Shown piece by piece: positions 1-8,322 of a DNA stretch of 64,000 nucleotides. Below the pieces are notes generated by a model that saw nothing but the letters and a program-made list of their open reading frames with translations, searched no databases and was not told where the DNA came from. Positions within the stretch are counted from its first letter, which is position 1. The number at the start of each line of letters is the position of its first letter. The DNA comes from an uncultured Clostridia bacterium. GTDB lineage: Bacteria > Bacillota > Clostridia > Christensenellales > UBA1242. The position numbers were made by a program, and so were the translations under genes. The stretch lies in assembly GCA_937891595.1 (NCBI GenBank), contig CALATF010000052.1, positions 20,145-84,144 of the forward strand, in the 5' to 3' direction.

Positions 1-360
1 TATATACCGTATAATCAGTCGATAATATATGCTTTTAATTAGGCTTAATATAAAATTTTTAATTTATTTTTGTCGAACATGTAGTTAAAAGATATAGTTA
101 TTATTTTATAACTATATTAAATACAAAAATCTAAGTTGTTTTTCTTTTTGTGTTTAATCATTTCCTGTTTTGATTAACACCACACATATAATTTCAAAAC
201 ACTTCGTCAAAATTATATTTAAGTTTAACACGTTTATATTTCAAACCTATTAGTGATAAAAAACGATTATACATAAATTTATTTTGTTTGCTTTATGATT
301 TTTACGAACAAATTTTAAATGCGTTTTTTATTGATACAAATATATTTATTTTTTTCGACA

Positions 361-390
361 TTAAGAATGTTTCACGTGGAACATTCTTAA
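361..390. promoter_or_regulatory. parS site 1 inside a 30-bp palindrome
   Basis: The core tgtttcacgtggaaca at 368-383 matches the Bacillota parS consensus TGTTTCACGTGAAACA with one change. The flanks extend the inverted repeat to 30 bp (TTAAGAATG / CATTCTTAA). This is a ParB (Spo0J) loading site near oriC. Confidence 0.9.
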
Positions 391-474
391 TATATATTTT
401 TATTTGCTTTAATAGACACTTTTAGTTTTTACATTTAAAACTGAATGTTCATACAAAAAAACATTTTGCTTCGC

Positions 475-500
475 AAAAATGTTTCACGTGAAACATTTTT
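475..500. promoter_or_regulatory. parS site 2, perfect consensus
   Basis: The exact 16-mer TGTTTCACGTGAAACA occupies 480-495. It sits inside a perfect 26-bp palindrome whose arms begin AAAAATG and end CATTTTT. Confidence 0.95.
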
Positions 501-658
501 GTTCTCTATATTAAACTTGCAGAAAAACTTATATATTAAGTTTTTAATGTTTTAAGCACCTCCTTTTAAAAAATATTTATATTGTGTTATGTTTAAAATA
601 TTTTTTGGTTTTATTATTTTTTTTAAATATAAAATTAAAAGTGCTTTTTAATATAAAA

Positions 659-674
659 TGTTTCACGTGAAACA
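659..674. promoter_or_regulatory. parS site 3, perfect consensus
   Basis: Second exact copy of TGTTTCACGTGAAACA. Its spacing to neighbouring sites is about 180 bp on either side, so the four sites form a cluster within 500 bp next to parB. Confidence 0.95.
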
Positions 675-833
675 TTTGCCTTTTAAGTTTTGCAGGAGTA
701 AAACCAAAATAATTTTATAAAAGATTAACATATAGGTGATATTGTTAAACCAAAAATAAAATTAAAAAATAAACGAAAAAGAAATCTAATCTCCCGTTAA
801 AAGAATAAATTAATATTGCAAGATTTTAAACAA

Positions 834-865
834 AAAAAGAATGTTCCACGTGGAACATTCTTTTT
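834..865 (-). terminator. parS site 4 that also forms the parB terminator
   Basis: A perfect 32-bp palindrome is centred on tgttccacgtggaaca (842-857), a symmetric parS variant. Read on the minus strand it begins at the parB stop codon and forms a hairpin with an AAGAATG/CATTCTT stem followed by a T-run. It therefore has the form of an intrinsic terminator for the parAB transcript. Both roles are inferred from sequence. Confidence 0.8.
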
Positions 866-1784
866 AATTTCTTTCTAATGTTTTAATAAAGGAATATATT
901 CTATCCAAATCATCTTTGTTATAATAATCAATAACTATTTTACCTTTTGCGTCGTCACCATTAATAATTACTTTTGTTTTAAACAATCTAGCGATCCTGT
1001 GCCCAAGTTCTTTAAGTTCTATGCTTTGTACTTTTTTTGCTTTTGCTTCAGGCATTTTCTTGTCTTGAGGCTCTTTGTAATTTTTTATGTAGTTTTCTAA
1101 TTCTCTTACAGTAAGTTTATTTTCAATAACAATCTTTGCTAGCTCAACTTGTTTTTGTTTGTCGTCTAAACCAACTAAACATTTACCGTGACCTGCAGAT
1201 ATTTGATTTTTTTCAATCATGCTAATCACATCAGTTGGTAAAGTTAACAACCTTAAAGTATTGGCTACAAGCGGACGGCTTTTTCCTATTCTGTCTGCAA
1301 CAGTTTCTTGCGTAAAATCATATTCTTGCATTAACTCTTTAATTGCTTTAGCAGCTTCTATAGGATTTAAATCTTCTCTTTGTAGGTTTTCAATTAAAGC
1401 TACTTCTTTAATTTGTTTTGGAGAATATTGCCTTACGATAGCAGGGATAGTAGTTTTGCCAGCAACTAAAGAAGCCCTAAATCTTCTTTCGCCAGCAATA
1501 ATAGTGTACCTTCCATTATTTTCGTCATTAACAATAATAGGTTGAATAACACCATGTTGTTTGATAGATTCTGCTAACTCTTTTAAAGCATTTGGTTCAA
1601 AAGTCTTCCTAGGTTGATTTTTGTTTGGGTCTACTTGTTTCAAACTTAATTCAACAACACCATCTTGTAATTTGTTTGTTTGTTGTACAACAACTTCTTG
1701 TTTTGGCTTTACTTCAATTTCTTTTTCATCATCTTGATAAATAGAGAACAAAGCATCCAAGCCTCTTCCTAAACCTTTTTTCAT
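864..1784 (-). CDS. parB: ParB/Spo0J chromosome-partitioning protein
   Basis: Centromere-binding CTPase that loads at parS, spreads along DNA and recruits SMC, helping origin segregation. The 306-residue length is typical. The N-terminal KKGLGRGLDALF (2-13) is the ParA-contacting peptide. NKNQPRK (54-60) and GERRFRA (98-104) are the CTP-binding motifs of the ParB/Srx fold, followed by ENLQREDLNP (132-141). A helix-turn-helix at about 158-180 (TQETVADRIGKSRPLVANTL) reads parS. The basic C-terminal part should dimerise. The gene follows parA by 18 nt in one transcription unit, with four parS sites just beyond its end, as expected for a chromosomal ParB. The close relative Noc is less likely because the gene sits in the parA operon and the sites are parS-type. 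Confidence 0.97.
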   Translation of the reverse strand: MKKGLGRGLDALFSIYQDDEKEIEVKPKQEVVVQQTNKLQDGVVELSLKQVDPNKNQPRKTFEPNALKELAESIKQHGVIQPIIVNDENNGRYTIIAGERRFRASLVAGKTTIPAIVRQYSPKQIKEVALIENLQREDLNPIEAAKAIKELMQEYDFTQETVADRIGKSRPLVANTLRLLTLPTDVISMIEKNQISAGHGKCLVGLDDKQKQVELAKIVIENKLTVRELENYIKNYKEPQDKKMPEAKAKKVQSIELKELGHRIARLFKTKVIINGDDAKGKIVIDYYNKDDLDRIYSFIKTLERN

Positions 1785-1802
1785 ATTTTCATTCCTTTAT
1801 TA

Positions 1803-2600
1803 TTATTTTAAAAATTTAGTTATTTTTTTATAACTATCTTTATTTCTTTGTAAAAATTCTTCCGCTAATTCGTAATACGCAACCCCACCTTTACTTTTTG
1901 CTTCATACATGATAATAGGTTGGCCATGACTTGGAGCTTCAGCAAGTCTTATACTTCTAGGAATAGCAGTTTTATAAACTTTTGCGCCAAAGAACCTTTG
2001 AATTTCTTGTGAAACTTGCATAATTAAGTTTGACCTATTGTCTTTCATTGTTAAAATAACACCCTCAACATCTATTTCTGGATTTAAATGTTTTTTAACA
2101 AGCTTGATTGTATTCATAAGCTGGCTCAAACCTTCAAGCGCAAAAAATTCACACTGAATAGGAATTGCAACTGAATTTGAAGCTGTTAAAGCATTAACCG
2201 TTAAAAGACCTAATGATGGAGGGCAGTCAATTAAAATATAATCATATTGACTACTTACTTTGTTTAATAACTTTTTTACAATTTTTTCTCTATTATCCAT
2301 ATGCACAAGTTCAATTTCAGCACCAGCCAAATCTACTGTAGCAGGAACTATATCTAAATTCTTAATTGCAGTTTTACGAATAACATCTTCAATATTAACA
2401 GAACCATCTATAGCATCATAAAGAGTAGCAGTTTCTTGACTTTTTTGAACTCCTAACCCACTAGTTGCATTCCCTTGTGGGTCCATATCAACAACAAGAA
2501 CTTTCTTTTCCATTACTGCCAAGTATGCAGCTAAGTTAATACATGTGGTTGTTTTTCCAACTCCACCTTTTTGATTAGCAAATGATATAATTTTTCCCAT
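1803..2600 (-). CDS. parA: ParA/Soj partition ATPase
   Basis: Deviant Walker ATPase that binds DNA nonspecifically as an ATP dimer and cooperates with ParB; in Bacillota, Soj also regulates DnaA. The signature is KGGVGKTTT at residues 11-19, with VVDMDPQGN at about 36-44 (Walker A' region) and the Walker B-like DYILIDCPPSLG near 119-130. The 265-residue length fits chromosomal Soj. The ATG at 2600 is preceded by aaaggtg. A TATAAT -10 lies at 2620-2625, so parAB has its own promoter separate from rsmG upstream. Confidence 0.97.
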   Translation of the reverse strand: MGKIISFANQKGGVGKTTTCINLAAYLAVMEKKVLVVDMDPQGNATSGLGVQKSQETATLYDAIDGSVNIEDVIRKTAIKNLDIVPATVDLAGAEIELVHMDNREKIVKKLLNKVSSQYDYILIDCPPSLGLLTVNALTASNSVAIPIQCEFFALEGLSQLMNTIKLVKKHLNPEIDVEGVILTMKDNRSNLIMQVSQEIQRFFGAKVYKTAIPRSIRLAEAPSHGQPIIMYEAKSKGGVAYYELAEEFLQRNKDSYKKITKFLK

Positions 2601-2709
2601 AAAACACCTTTACAAAATAATTATATCAAAAATCTTTTCAAAATAAAAACTAATTTTGCAAATTTTATAATATTAATATATGTTAAGAGCTTTGTACTTA
2701 ATTCATGAG

Positions 2710-2718
2710 TTATACACA
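2710..2718 (+). promoter_or_regulatory. single DnaA box
   Basis: ttatacaca matches TTATNCACA exactly. It lies in the rsmG-parA gap upstream of the parAB promoter, so DnaA could influence parAB. Isolated boxes also arise by chance in AT-rich DNA. Confidence 0.5.
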
Positions 2719-2749
2719 AATTTATTAAAAATGTGGAAAACTAAAAAAT

Positions 2750-2773
2750 AAAGCAGAAAAATTTTTCTGCTTT
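2750..2773 (-). terminator. rsmG terminator
   Basis: Hairpin aaagcagaaaaa/tttttctgcttt immediately after the rsmG stop codon, with T-runs on both sides. It would end the mnmE-mnmG-rsmG transcript. Confidence 0.8.
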
Positions 2774-2774
2774 T

Positions 2775-3488
2775 TTAAATAATAGGAGATAGCCTTGGTT
2801 TATTTCCACCTCTTGGATATTTATTAGGTGTGCTTTTTATTTTATTAATAAAAACAAACTTCCTTTCAACCCCTTCTATATTTACAGTTAAAATATCTTT
2901 TAAAATTCCGCCCAAAACTTCAATAGCTTTTTTGCTTACTTCAAGTTCTTCTTGTATATCGCTAGATTTATATGCAACCATTTGTCCACCAACTTTAATA
3001 AATGGTAAGGCATATTCAGAAAGGGTAGTTAAGTTTGCAACCGCACGAGAAACACAATAATCAAATTGTTCGCGATATTCTTTTTTGTTAGCAAGATCTT
3101 CAACTCTCGAATGAATAGTCGATATTCCATTTAAAGCTAAACTATTTATAACTTCTTGCAAAAAGCCTACTTTCTTATTAACACTATCAACCATTAAAAC
3201 CTCTAAGTCAGGTCTAATAATTTTTAATGGCAAACTAGGAAAGCCCGCTCCTGCACCTATGTCAATAATTTTAGCGCCCTGTTTTAAATATTTACTTGCT
3301 ATAACACTATCTAAAAAATGCTTAACAATTACGTCATCTTGTTCTGTAATAGTTGTTAAATTAAATTTGTTATTTGTTTCTATCAATAAATTATAATAAT
3401 TAAAAAACTTTTCTATTTGTTCTTCAGTTAACAAAATTTGATTTCTTTCGAATATTTCAGAAATTTTTATATTAAATTCTTTTGTCAT
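2775..3488 (-). CDS. rsmG: 16S rRNA m7G527 methyltransferase RsmG (GidB)
   Basis: Uses SAM to make N7-methylguanosine at 16S position 527; its loss gives low-level streptomycin resistance in other bacteria. The 237-residue length is standard. The SAM motif I is IIDIGAGAGFPSLPL (74-88), and the acidic end of strand 2 is VDSVNKK from D101. The N-terminal FNLTTITEQDDVIVKHFLDS (42-61) is typical of the family, and the basic tail NKYPRGGNKPRLSPII matches the usual NKYPR-GxP ending. The start at 3488 lies 1 nt after the mnmG stop, so translation is probably coupled. Confidence 0.97.
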   Translation of the reverse strand: MTKEFNIKISEIFERNQILLTEEQIEKFFNYYNLLIETNNKFNLTTITEQDDVIVKHFLDSVIASKYLKQGAKIIDIGAGAGFPSLPLKIIRPDLEVLMVDSVNKKVGFLQEVINSLALNGISTIHSRVEDLANKKEYREQFDYCVSRAVANLTTLSEYALPFIKVGGQMVAYKSSDIQEELEVSKKAIEVLGGILKDILTVNIEGVERKFVFINKIKSTPNKYPRGGNKPRLSPII

Positions 3489-3489
3489 T

Positions 3490-5361
3490 TTACCCCTGCC
3501 TTTTTTCCATATTTTTTTGCATAGACAAATAAACAGTTAATACAGAAATATCTGCAGGAGAAACACCACTAATTCTACTTGCTTGACCTAAAGAAAGAGG
3601 TTTAAATTTATTAAGTTTTTGTTGCGCCTCTAAACGCAAACCTTTAATTGTTGCATAGTCAAAATCGCTATCTAGCTTGATACTTTCGTTTTTCTTCATT
3701 TGTTCTATTAATAATTCTTGACGTTTTAAATATCCTTCGTATTTAACTTCTGTTTCAACATATTTTAAAACTTCGTCAGAAATATTTTTAAATAAACCAA
3801 ATTCTTCTTTTACCTTATCTATAGTTATATTATTTCTTTTCAACATTTCTTTAACAACGCATGCTGTGCCATTAAAGTTTTCATCATTTTTTTCCAAAAA
3901 TTCTTTAGCTTTTTTAGAAGGCATAGATGTTGAAATTTCTTTCTGAACTTTATTAATATCCTTAATCTTTTTGCTAAAAATTTTATATCTGGCATCATCA
4001 ACCAAGCCAACTTGCCTGCCAATAGGTGTTAATCTAATATCTGCATTATCTTGTCTTAATAATAAACGATATTCCGCCCTACTTGTCATCATTCTATAAG
4101 GCTCGTTTGTTCCTTTTGTAACAAGATCATCAATTAAAACACCTATGTAAGCTTGGTCACGTCTTAAAATTAAAGGTTCTTTGTTTTGTAGATAGTTACT
4201 TGCATTTATTCCTGCAATAATACCTTGAGCAGCTGCTTCTTCATATCCACTAGTTCCATTAATTTGACCAGCAAAAAATAATCCGTTAATTTTTTTAGAT
4301 TGTAAAGTAGGTAATAAATCTAAAGAATTAATGCAGTCATATTCAATAGCGTAAGCATTTCTTAAAATTCTAACATTTTCAAAACCCTCAACGCTTTTAT
4401 ACATTTGTTCTTGAACATCTACTGGCATAGAAGAACTAAAACCTTGAACATAAATTTCATTACCTATCTTATCTTCAGGTTCCAAGAAAATTTGATGTCT
4501 TTGTTTGTCTGAAAATCTTACAACTTTATCTTCCATAGAAGGGCAGTACCTAGGGCCAACACCCTTTATAACCCCAGAATACATAGGCGCACGTGGAAGG
4601 TTATTCCTAATAATTTCATGTGTTTTTTCGTTAGTATATCCAAGATAACAAACACAAGTGTTCTTAGGTTGTTTTTTAGTCATGAAAGAAAAGGTTTGTA
4701 TATTTTCATCACCCGGTTGAACTTCAAATTTTGAATAATCAATAGATGAACTTAAAACCCTAGCAGGGGTACCTGTCTTAAATCTTAAAATTTCAAAACC
4801 AAGATTTTCTAAACTTTTAGAAAGTCCGTGTGAATTAACAAAACCATTAGGACCTGAATTTTGAGAAAATTCACCTATGATAATTTTACTTTCAAGATAT
4901 ACACCTGTGCAAATAACAATAGTTTTTGCTTTTATTATTTCGTTAAATGCCGTTTTTATGCCTATAACTTTATTGTCTTCGGTTAATATATCCACAACTT
5001 CACATTGTTTAATTGTTAAGTTTTCTTGATTTTCAAGTGTTTCTTTCATGGTAGAATGATAAGAGTGTTTATCAACTTGTGCCCTTAAGCTATGAACCGC
5101 AACACCTTTGCCCATATTTAACATTCTAAGTTGCAAAATGTTTTTATCTGCATTTTTACCCATTTCGCCACCTAGAGCGTCTATTTCACTAGCAAGTTGA
5201 CCTTTTGCTGTTCCACCTATTGAAGGATTACATGCTAAAAAAGCTATGCTATCTAAATTAAGCGTCGTTAAAAGTGTTTTATTATTAAGCCTAGCCAAAG
5301 CAAGAGCTGCTTCACATCCTGCATGACCGCTACCTATTACAATCGCATCAAAACTTTCCAT
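3490..5361 (-). CDS. mnmG: tRNA uridine-5-carboxymethylaminomethyl modification enzyme MnmG (GidA)
   Basis: FAD-dependent partner of MnmE; together they add carboxymethylaminomethyl (or aminomethyl) groups at C5 of wobble U34 in certain tRNAs. The 623-residue length is usual. The N-terminal dinucleotide-binding motif VIGSGHAGCEAA spans 8-19. CNPSIGGTAKGQL (44-56) and GTPARV near 197 are conserved, and the C-terminal helical domain ends with RISGVSPADISVL, which contacts MnmE and tRNA. It is followed by rsmG at 1 nt and preceded by a small phosphatase gene instead of lying directly next to mnmE. Confidence 0.97.
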   Translation of the reverse strand: MESFDAIVIGSGHAGCEAALALARLNNKTLLTTLNLDSIAFLACNPSIGGTAKGQLASEIDALGGEMGKNADKNILQLRMLNMGKGVAVHSLRAQVDKHSYHSTMKETLENQENLTIKQCEVVDILTEDNKVIGIKTAFNEIIKAKTIVICTGVYLESKIIIGEFSQNSGPNGFVNSHGLSKSLENLGFEILRFKTGTPARVLSSSIDYSKFEVQPGDENIQTFSFMTKKQPKNTCVCYLGYTNEKTHEIIRNNLPRAPMYSGVIKGVGPRYCPSMEDKVVRFSDKQRHQIFLEPEDKIGNEIYVQGFSSSMPVDVQEQMYKSVEGFENVRILRNAYAIEYDCINSLDLLPTLQSKKINGLFFAGQINGTSGYEEAAAQGIIAGINASNYLQNKEPLILRRDQAYIGVLIDDLVTKGTNEPYRMMTSRAEYRLLLRQDNADIRLTPIGRQVGLVDDARYKIFSKKIKDINKVQKEISTSMPSKKAKEFLEKNDENFNGTACVVKEMLKRNNITIDKVKEEFGLFKNISDEVLKYVETEVKYEGYLKRQELLIEQMKKNESIKLDSDFDYATIKGLRLEAQQKLNKFKPLSLGQASRISGVSPADISVLTVYLSMQKNMEKRQG

Positions 5362-5373
5362 AATTATCCTTCT

Positions 5374-5916
5374 TTAAAAATCAATTTGCTCTACGTCACC
5401 GTTTTTCATTACTTTATAATTTTCTGTTCTAACAAGAACAGGCCTGTTTCTGTCTTCTTTATTTTTAGATAAAAGATTTCTTAAATATTTAAGAACTTCA
5501 CCATGCCCAACAATTAAAATATTTTTGCCTTTATATTCTTCTAAGTCTTTTAAAAAACTACTAACACGAATATAAACATCTTCATCTGTTTCGCCATTAA
5601 ATTTATGAGGGTCTTTAAAAAATTCATCATATTTCCATTGTGGATTCTTAGTTCCTTCCAAGTCACCCTTAGCAACTTCCATTAAACGTTTGTCTGTATG
5701 TAAGTCTAAATTATGATACTCTAAAATATATTCTGCCGTTTGCGTAGCCCTGTTAAGTGGAGAAGATACAACATAATCAAATTTATAATCTTTTAGTTTT
5801 TCTGCAATCTCTTTTGCTTGCTTTAATCCTGTTTTATTTAAAGATGTATTAAGTTGTCCTTGGCTTACATTAAACAAATTAAAATCTGTTTCGCCATGCC
5901 TTACATAATAAATCAT
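5374..5916 (-). CDS. histidine phosphatase (phosphoglycerate mutase-like) family protein
   Basis: Small 180-residue member of the histidine phosphatase superfamily. The catalytic motif is YVRHGET (4-10), with SSPLNRATQTAEYI near 51-64 and the second catalytic histidine in IVGHGEVLKYL near 136-146. This pattern fits broad phosphomonoesterases of the CobC/PhoE type. The short length argues against the glycolytic cofactor-dependent mutase, which runs to about 230-250 residues. It sits 12 nt upstream of mnmG and 18 nt downstream of mnmE, so it is embedded in the tRNA-modification operon. ATG 5916 is preceded by aaggga. The substrate is unknown. Confidence 0.85.
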   Translation of the reverse strand: MIYYVRHGETDFNLFNVSQGQLNTSLNKTGLKQAKEIAEKLKDYKFDYVVSSPLNRATQTAEYILEYHNLDLHTDKRLMEVAKGDLEGTKNPQWKYDEFFKDPHKFNGETDEDVYIRVSSFLKDLEEYKGKNILIVGHGEVLKYLRNLLSKNKEDRNRPVLVRTENYKVMKNGDVEQIDF

Positions 5917-5934
5917 AACTTTTCCCTTATTAAT

Positions 5935-7269
5935 TTATTTTCCCAAACAAAACTTAGAAAATATCCTATCAATAATTTTTTCGCTTGCACTTTCGCCAGT
6001 TATTTCTCCAAGCTTTTCCCAAATTGTTTTTACATCTAGCGCAGTGCAATCAAGTGGCATATCTAAAATATTTAAAAGAGTAGAACTTAATAAATTTTTA
6101 CTTTCTTTTAAAACTTCCACATGTCTGGTGTTGGTTAAAATAATACTATTACTTGTATCGCAGTTGTTTAGTGTCAAATTATAAATTTGTTGTTTAAGCT
6201 GTTCGGTATTAATTTTTTCTTTTGCACTTATTTTAATACATTCACCATCAAAATTCCACTTAGCCGGCAAATCGCATTTGTTTAAAACAACTATAGATTT
6301 TTTATCTTTAATAATTTCTAAGTTTTCTCTGTCTTGTTCGTTTAAATCTCTTGAACTATCTAAAACTAACAAAACAATATCACTGTTTTCCAAAGTTTTT
6401 TTAGCTTTTTCAATTCCTATGTTTTCAACTTTGTCATCTGTTTTTCTAATACCTGCAGTATCAAAGAAATTGTATACAATTCCATTATATTCAATGCTAC
6501 CAGTAACAATATCTCTTGTAGTACCTTCAATGTCTGAAATAATAGCTTGGTCATAATTTAACAATGCGTTTAACAAACTACTTTTACCAACATTTGTTTT
6601 TCCAACAATAGCTACGTTTATTCCTGATTTAATTATTTTACCTTGATGTTCAGTTTTTAGTAAATTACCAATTTTTGAAAGTAAATTTTCTAGCCTAGCT
6701 TTTATACTTTCTTTTGTTTCATATTCAATATCATGTTCAGGATAATCTAAGTTAACTTCTATTTCTGAAATAACATCAGTTAATATGTTTTGAAAATCAA
6801 CAACAGTTTTATATAAATTACCATTAGTAAGTTCATTGCTAGCTTTTAATTGACTTTCTGTTTCGGAATTAATAGTGTCTATTATTCCTTCAGCTTGGTC
6901 AAGAGACATCTTCCCGTTTAAAAAAGCCCTTTTTGAAAATTCACCTGGTTGAGCAAGTCTTGCACCAAACTTTAAGCATTGTTCAATAATTTTTTTACTT
7001 ACAGCTAACCCGCCATGACATTGAAATTCTACTACATCTTCGCCTGTAAATGAACGTGGTGCTTTAAAATAAACACATAATCCCTTATCATAAATATCGC
7101 CTAAATTAATTTTACCTAAGTACATGTAATTTGGCATAGGATTTTCAAATTTACTGCAACAAAAAATTTGTTTGGCAACATCCAAACTATTTTTTCCACT
7201 TATTCTAATAATACCAATACCACTTTTGCCATTAGGCGTGGCTTGTGCAATAATTGTGTCTTCAAGCAT
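5935..7269 (-). CDS. mnmE: tRNA modification GTPase MnmE (TrmE)
   Basis: Dimeric GTPase that works with MnmG on wobble uridine. From ATG 7269 the protein has 444 residues and begins MLEDTIIAQATPNGKSGIG, the family's normal N-terminus. A longer reading from TTG 7296 would add nine residues, but that stretch encodes a TGC-TATAAT -10 element. The N-terminal folate-binding domain is followed by helical segments, a Ras-like G domain (GKTNVGKSSLLNALL, GTTRDIVTG, NKCD) and the C-terminal FCLGK whose cysteine is characteristic. There is no Shine-Dalgarno before 7269 and the -10 ends 6 nt upstream, so the mRNA looks leaderless. Confidence 0.96.
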   Translation of the reverse strand: MLEDTIIAQATPNGKSGIGIIRISGKNSLDVAKQIFCCSKFENPMPNYMYLGKINLGDIYDKGLCVYFKAPRSFTGEDVVEFQCHGGLAVSKKIIEQCLKFGARLAQPGEFSKRAFLNGKMSLDQAEGIIDTINSETESQLKASNELTNGNLYKTVVDFQNILTDVISEIEVNLDYPEHDIEYETKESIKARLENLLSKIGNLLKTEHQGKIIKSGINVAIVGKTNVGKSSLLNALLNYDQAIISDIEGTTRDIVTGSIEYNGIVYNFFDTAGIRKTDDKVENIGIEKAKKTLENSDIVLLVLDSSRDLNEQDRENLEIIKDKKSIVVLNKCDLPAKWNFDGECIKISAKEKINTEQLKQQIYNLTLNNCDTSNSIILTNTRHVEVLKESKNLLSSTLLNILDMPLDCTALDVKTIWEKLGEITGESASEKIIDRIFSKFCLGK

Positions 7270-7275
7270 GAAAAT

Positions 7276-7284
7276 ATTATAGCA
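7276..7284 (-). promoter_or_regulatory. extended -10 of mnmE abutting the start codon
   Basis: TGC-TATAAT on the minus strand; the TATAAT (7281-7276) ends 6 nt before ATG 7269. Transcription would begin at or next to the A of ATG. A weak -35-like TGGAAA lies upstream at the correct spacing. Confidence 0.65.
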
Positions 7285-7406
7285 CATAACTTTCAATTTT
7301 CCACCATTTTTTTTATTTTTTTTTACAGCTCTTACATAACATAATTTTAAAAATTTTTAGGTTTAAAAATATAAAAAAATTTGCTTTTATTTTGCCATAA
7401 AATACT

Positions 7407-7446
7407 AAAACGGTTTATTGAAAATTTTAAAAAAATAAACCGTTTT
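7407..7446 (-). terminator. hairpin between jag and mnmE
   Basis: A 13-bp inverted repeat aaaacggtttatt/aataaaccgtttt with T-rich flanks, second in line after the jag terminator. It may be a back-up terminator. Confidence 0.6.
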
Positions 7447-7471
7447 ATTTTTAATATTGCTTTTATTAAGC

Positions 7472-7511
7472 AAAAAAAAGAAAAACTATTTTTCAAGTTT
7501 TTCTTTTTTTT
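7472..7511 (-). terminator. jag terminator
   Basis: A 15-bp stem aaaaaaaagaaaaac/gtttttctttttttt with a 10-nt loop, starting 4 nt after the jag stop codon on the minus strand. The 3' arm itself supplies the T-run. Confidence 0.75.
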
Positions 7512-7514
7512 ATT

Positions 7515-8294
7515 TTATTCGTTTTCGCTTTCTTTAGTAGGTATAATTACTAAATATCTATTAGGTTCTTCACCTTCACTTTTTGTAGTAACCCCATTAA
7601 CATTTTGAAGTGCAGTGTGAATGATTTTTCTTTCATAAGCATTCATTCTTTCAAGTTTAATAGGCTTTTCAATTTTTAAAGCTTTTTTTGCCATTCTATC
7701 AGCCAAATTAATTAATGACATTTCTCTTCTGTTTTTATAGTTTTCAACGTCAAAATAAAATTTATATTTTCTATACCCAGCATTCTTTAAAACATTAGAT
7801 ATAACATCTTGAATAGCATTTAAAGTTTCGCCTCTTTTACCTATTAAAGTGCTAACTTTTTCACCAGAAGCATTAAAAGTCATACTTGTTGAATCGTTGA
7901 AAGTAGTAATTTCAGCTTCAACATTCATTTTTTCAAATAAACCTTTTAAGAAATTAATTCCAAAGTTAGAAATATCTTCATCAGTATAAGTAGGTTTTTC
8001 AACTTCTTTAGTTTTTTCTTCGCTAACTTCTACTTTTTCTTCTTTTTTAACTTCTTCCTCTTCTTTTTGTTTTTTGGTTTCTTTTAAAGCTTTTTGTTCT
8101 TCTACTTTTTTAGCTTCTGCAATTTGTTTTTCTTCAACTTCTTTGTCTAAAATAAGTTCAACTCTAGCTTTCTTGAAAAATCCACCTTCTTCAAGAATTT
8201 TAATATCAACTTGGTCTTGGGTAGCATTTAATTCTTTAAGCCCAAGTTCAATAGCCTTTTGAACATTCTTTGCAGTAATTTCAATTTTTTTCAT
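7515..8294 (-). CDS. jag: Jag (KhpB-like) RNA-binding protein, SpoIIIJ-associated
   Basis: Cytoplasmic RNA-binding protein encoded beside yidC/spoIIIJ in Bacillota, linked elsewhere to cell division and elongation control. The protein is 259 residues from ATG 8294, chosen because agaaggg precedes it and because MKKIEITAKNVQKAIELGL is the canonical Jag_N start. After Jag_N comes a charged, low-complexity K/E linker (about 60-105), then a KH-like domain (about 115-190, with GKRGETLNAIQ as the GxxG loop) and an R3H domain with ERKIIHTAL. It is the last gene of the rpmH-to-jag run and is followed by a strong terminator. Confidence 0.93.
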   Translation of the reverse strand: MKKIEITAKNVQKAIELGLKELNATQDQVDIKILEEGGFFKKARVELILDKEVEEKQIAEAKKVEEQKALKETKKQKEEEEVKKEEKVEVSEEKTKEVEKPTYTDEDISNFGINFLKGLFEKMNVEAEITTFNDSTSMTFNASGEKVSTLIGKRGETLNAIQDVISNVLKNAGYRKYKFYFDVENYKNRREMSLINLADRMAKKALKIEKPIKLERMNAYERKIIHTALQNVNGVTTKSEGEEPNRYLVIIPTKESENE

Positions 8295-8322
8295 TAATAA
8301 ACCCTTCTCTTTTAAATAAAAG

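Larger units (their letters stand above)
1..833. other. gene-free centromere-like region holding parS sites
   Basis: No convincing coding sequence is seen on either strand. The stretch is AT-rich and carries three parS palindromes (listed separately), with a fourth at its right edge. A strong Shine-Dalgarno-like aaaggagg lies on the minus strand near 558-568, but no ATG follows at a usable distance. The first 360 bases show nothing I can name. Confidence 0.7.

Noticed and set aside
500..600. Strong Shine-Dalgarno-like aaaggagg on the minus strand near 558-568 with a short ATT-initiated open frame running across parS site 2
   Set aside because: No ATG, GTG or TTG at a usable distance, and the frame runs through a parS palindrome.
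7270..7296. Nine-residue N-terminal extension of MnmE from TTG 7296
   Set aside because: These codons contain the extended -10, and MnmE orthologs start at the MxDTI motif.
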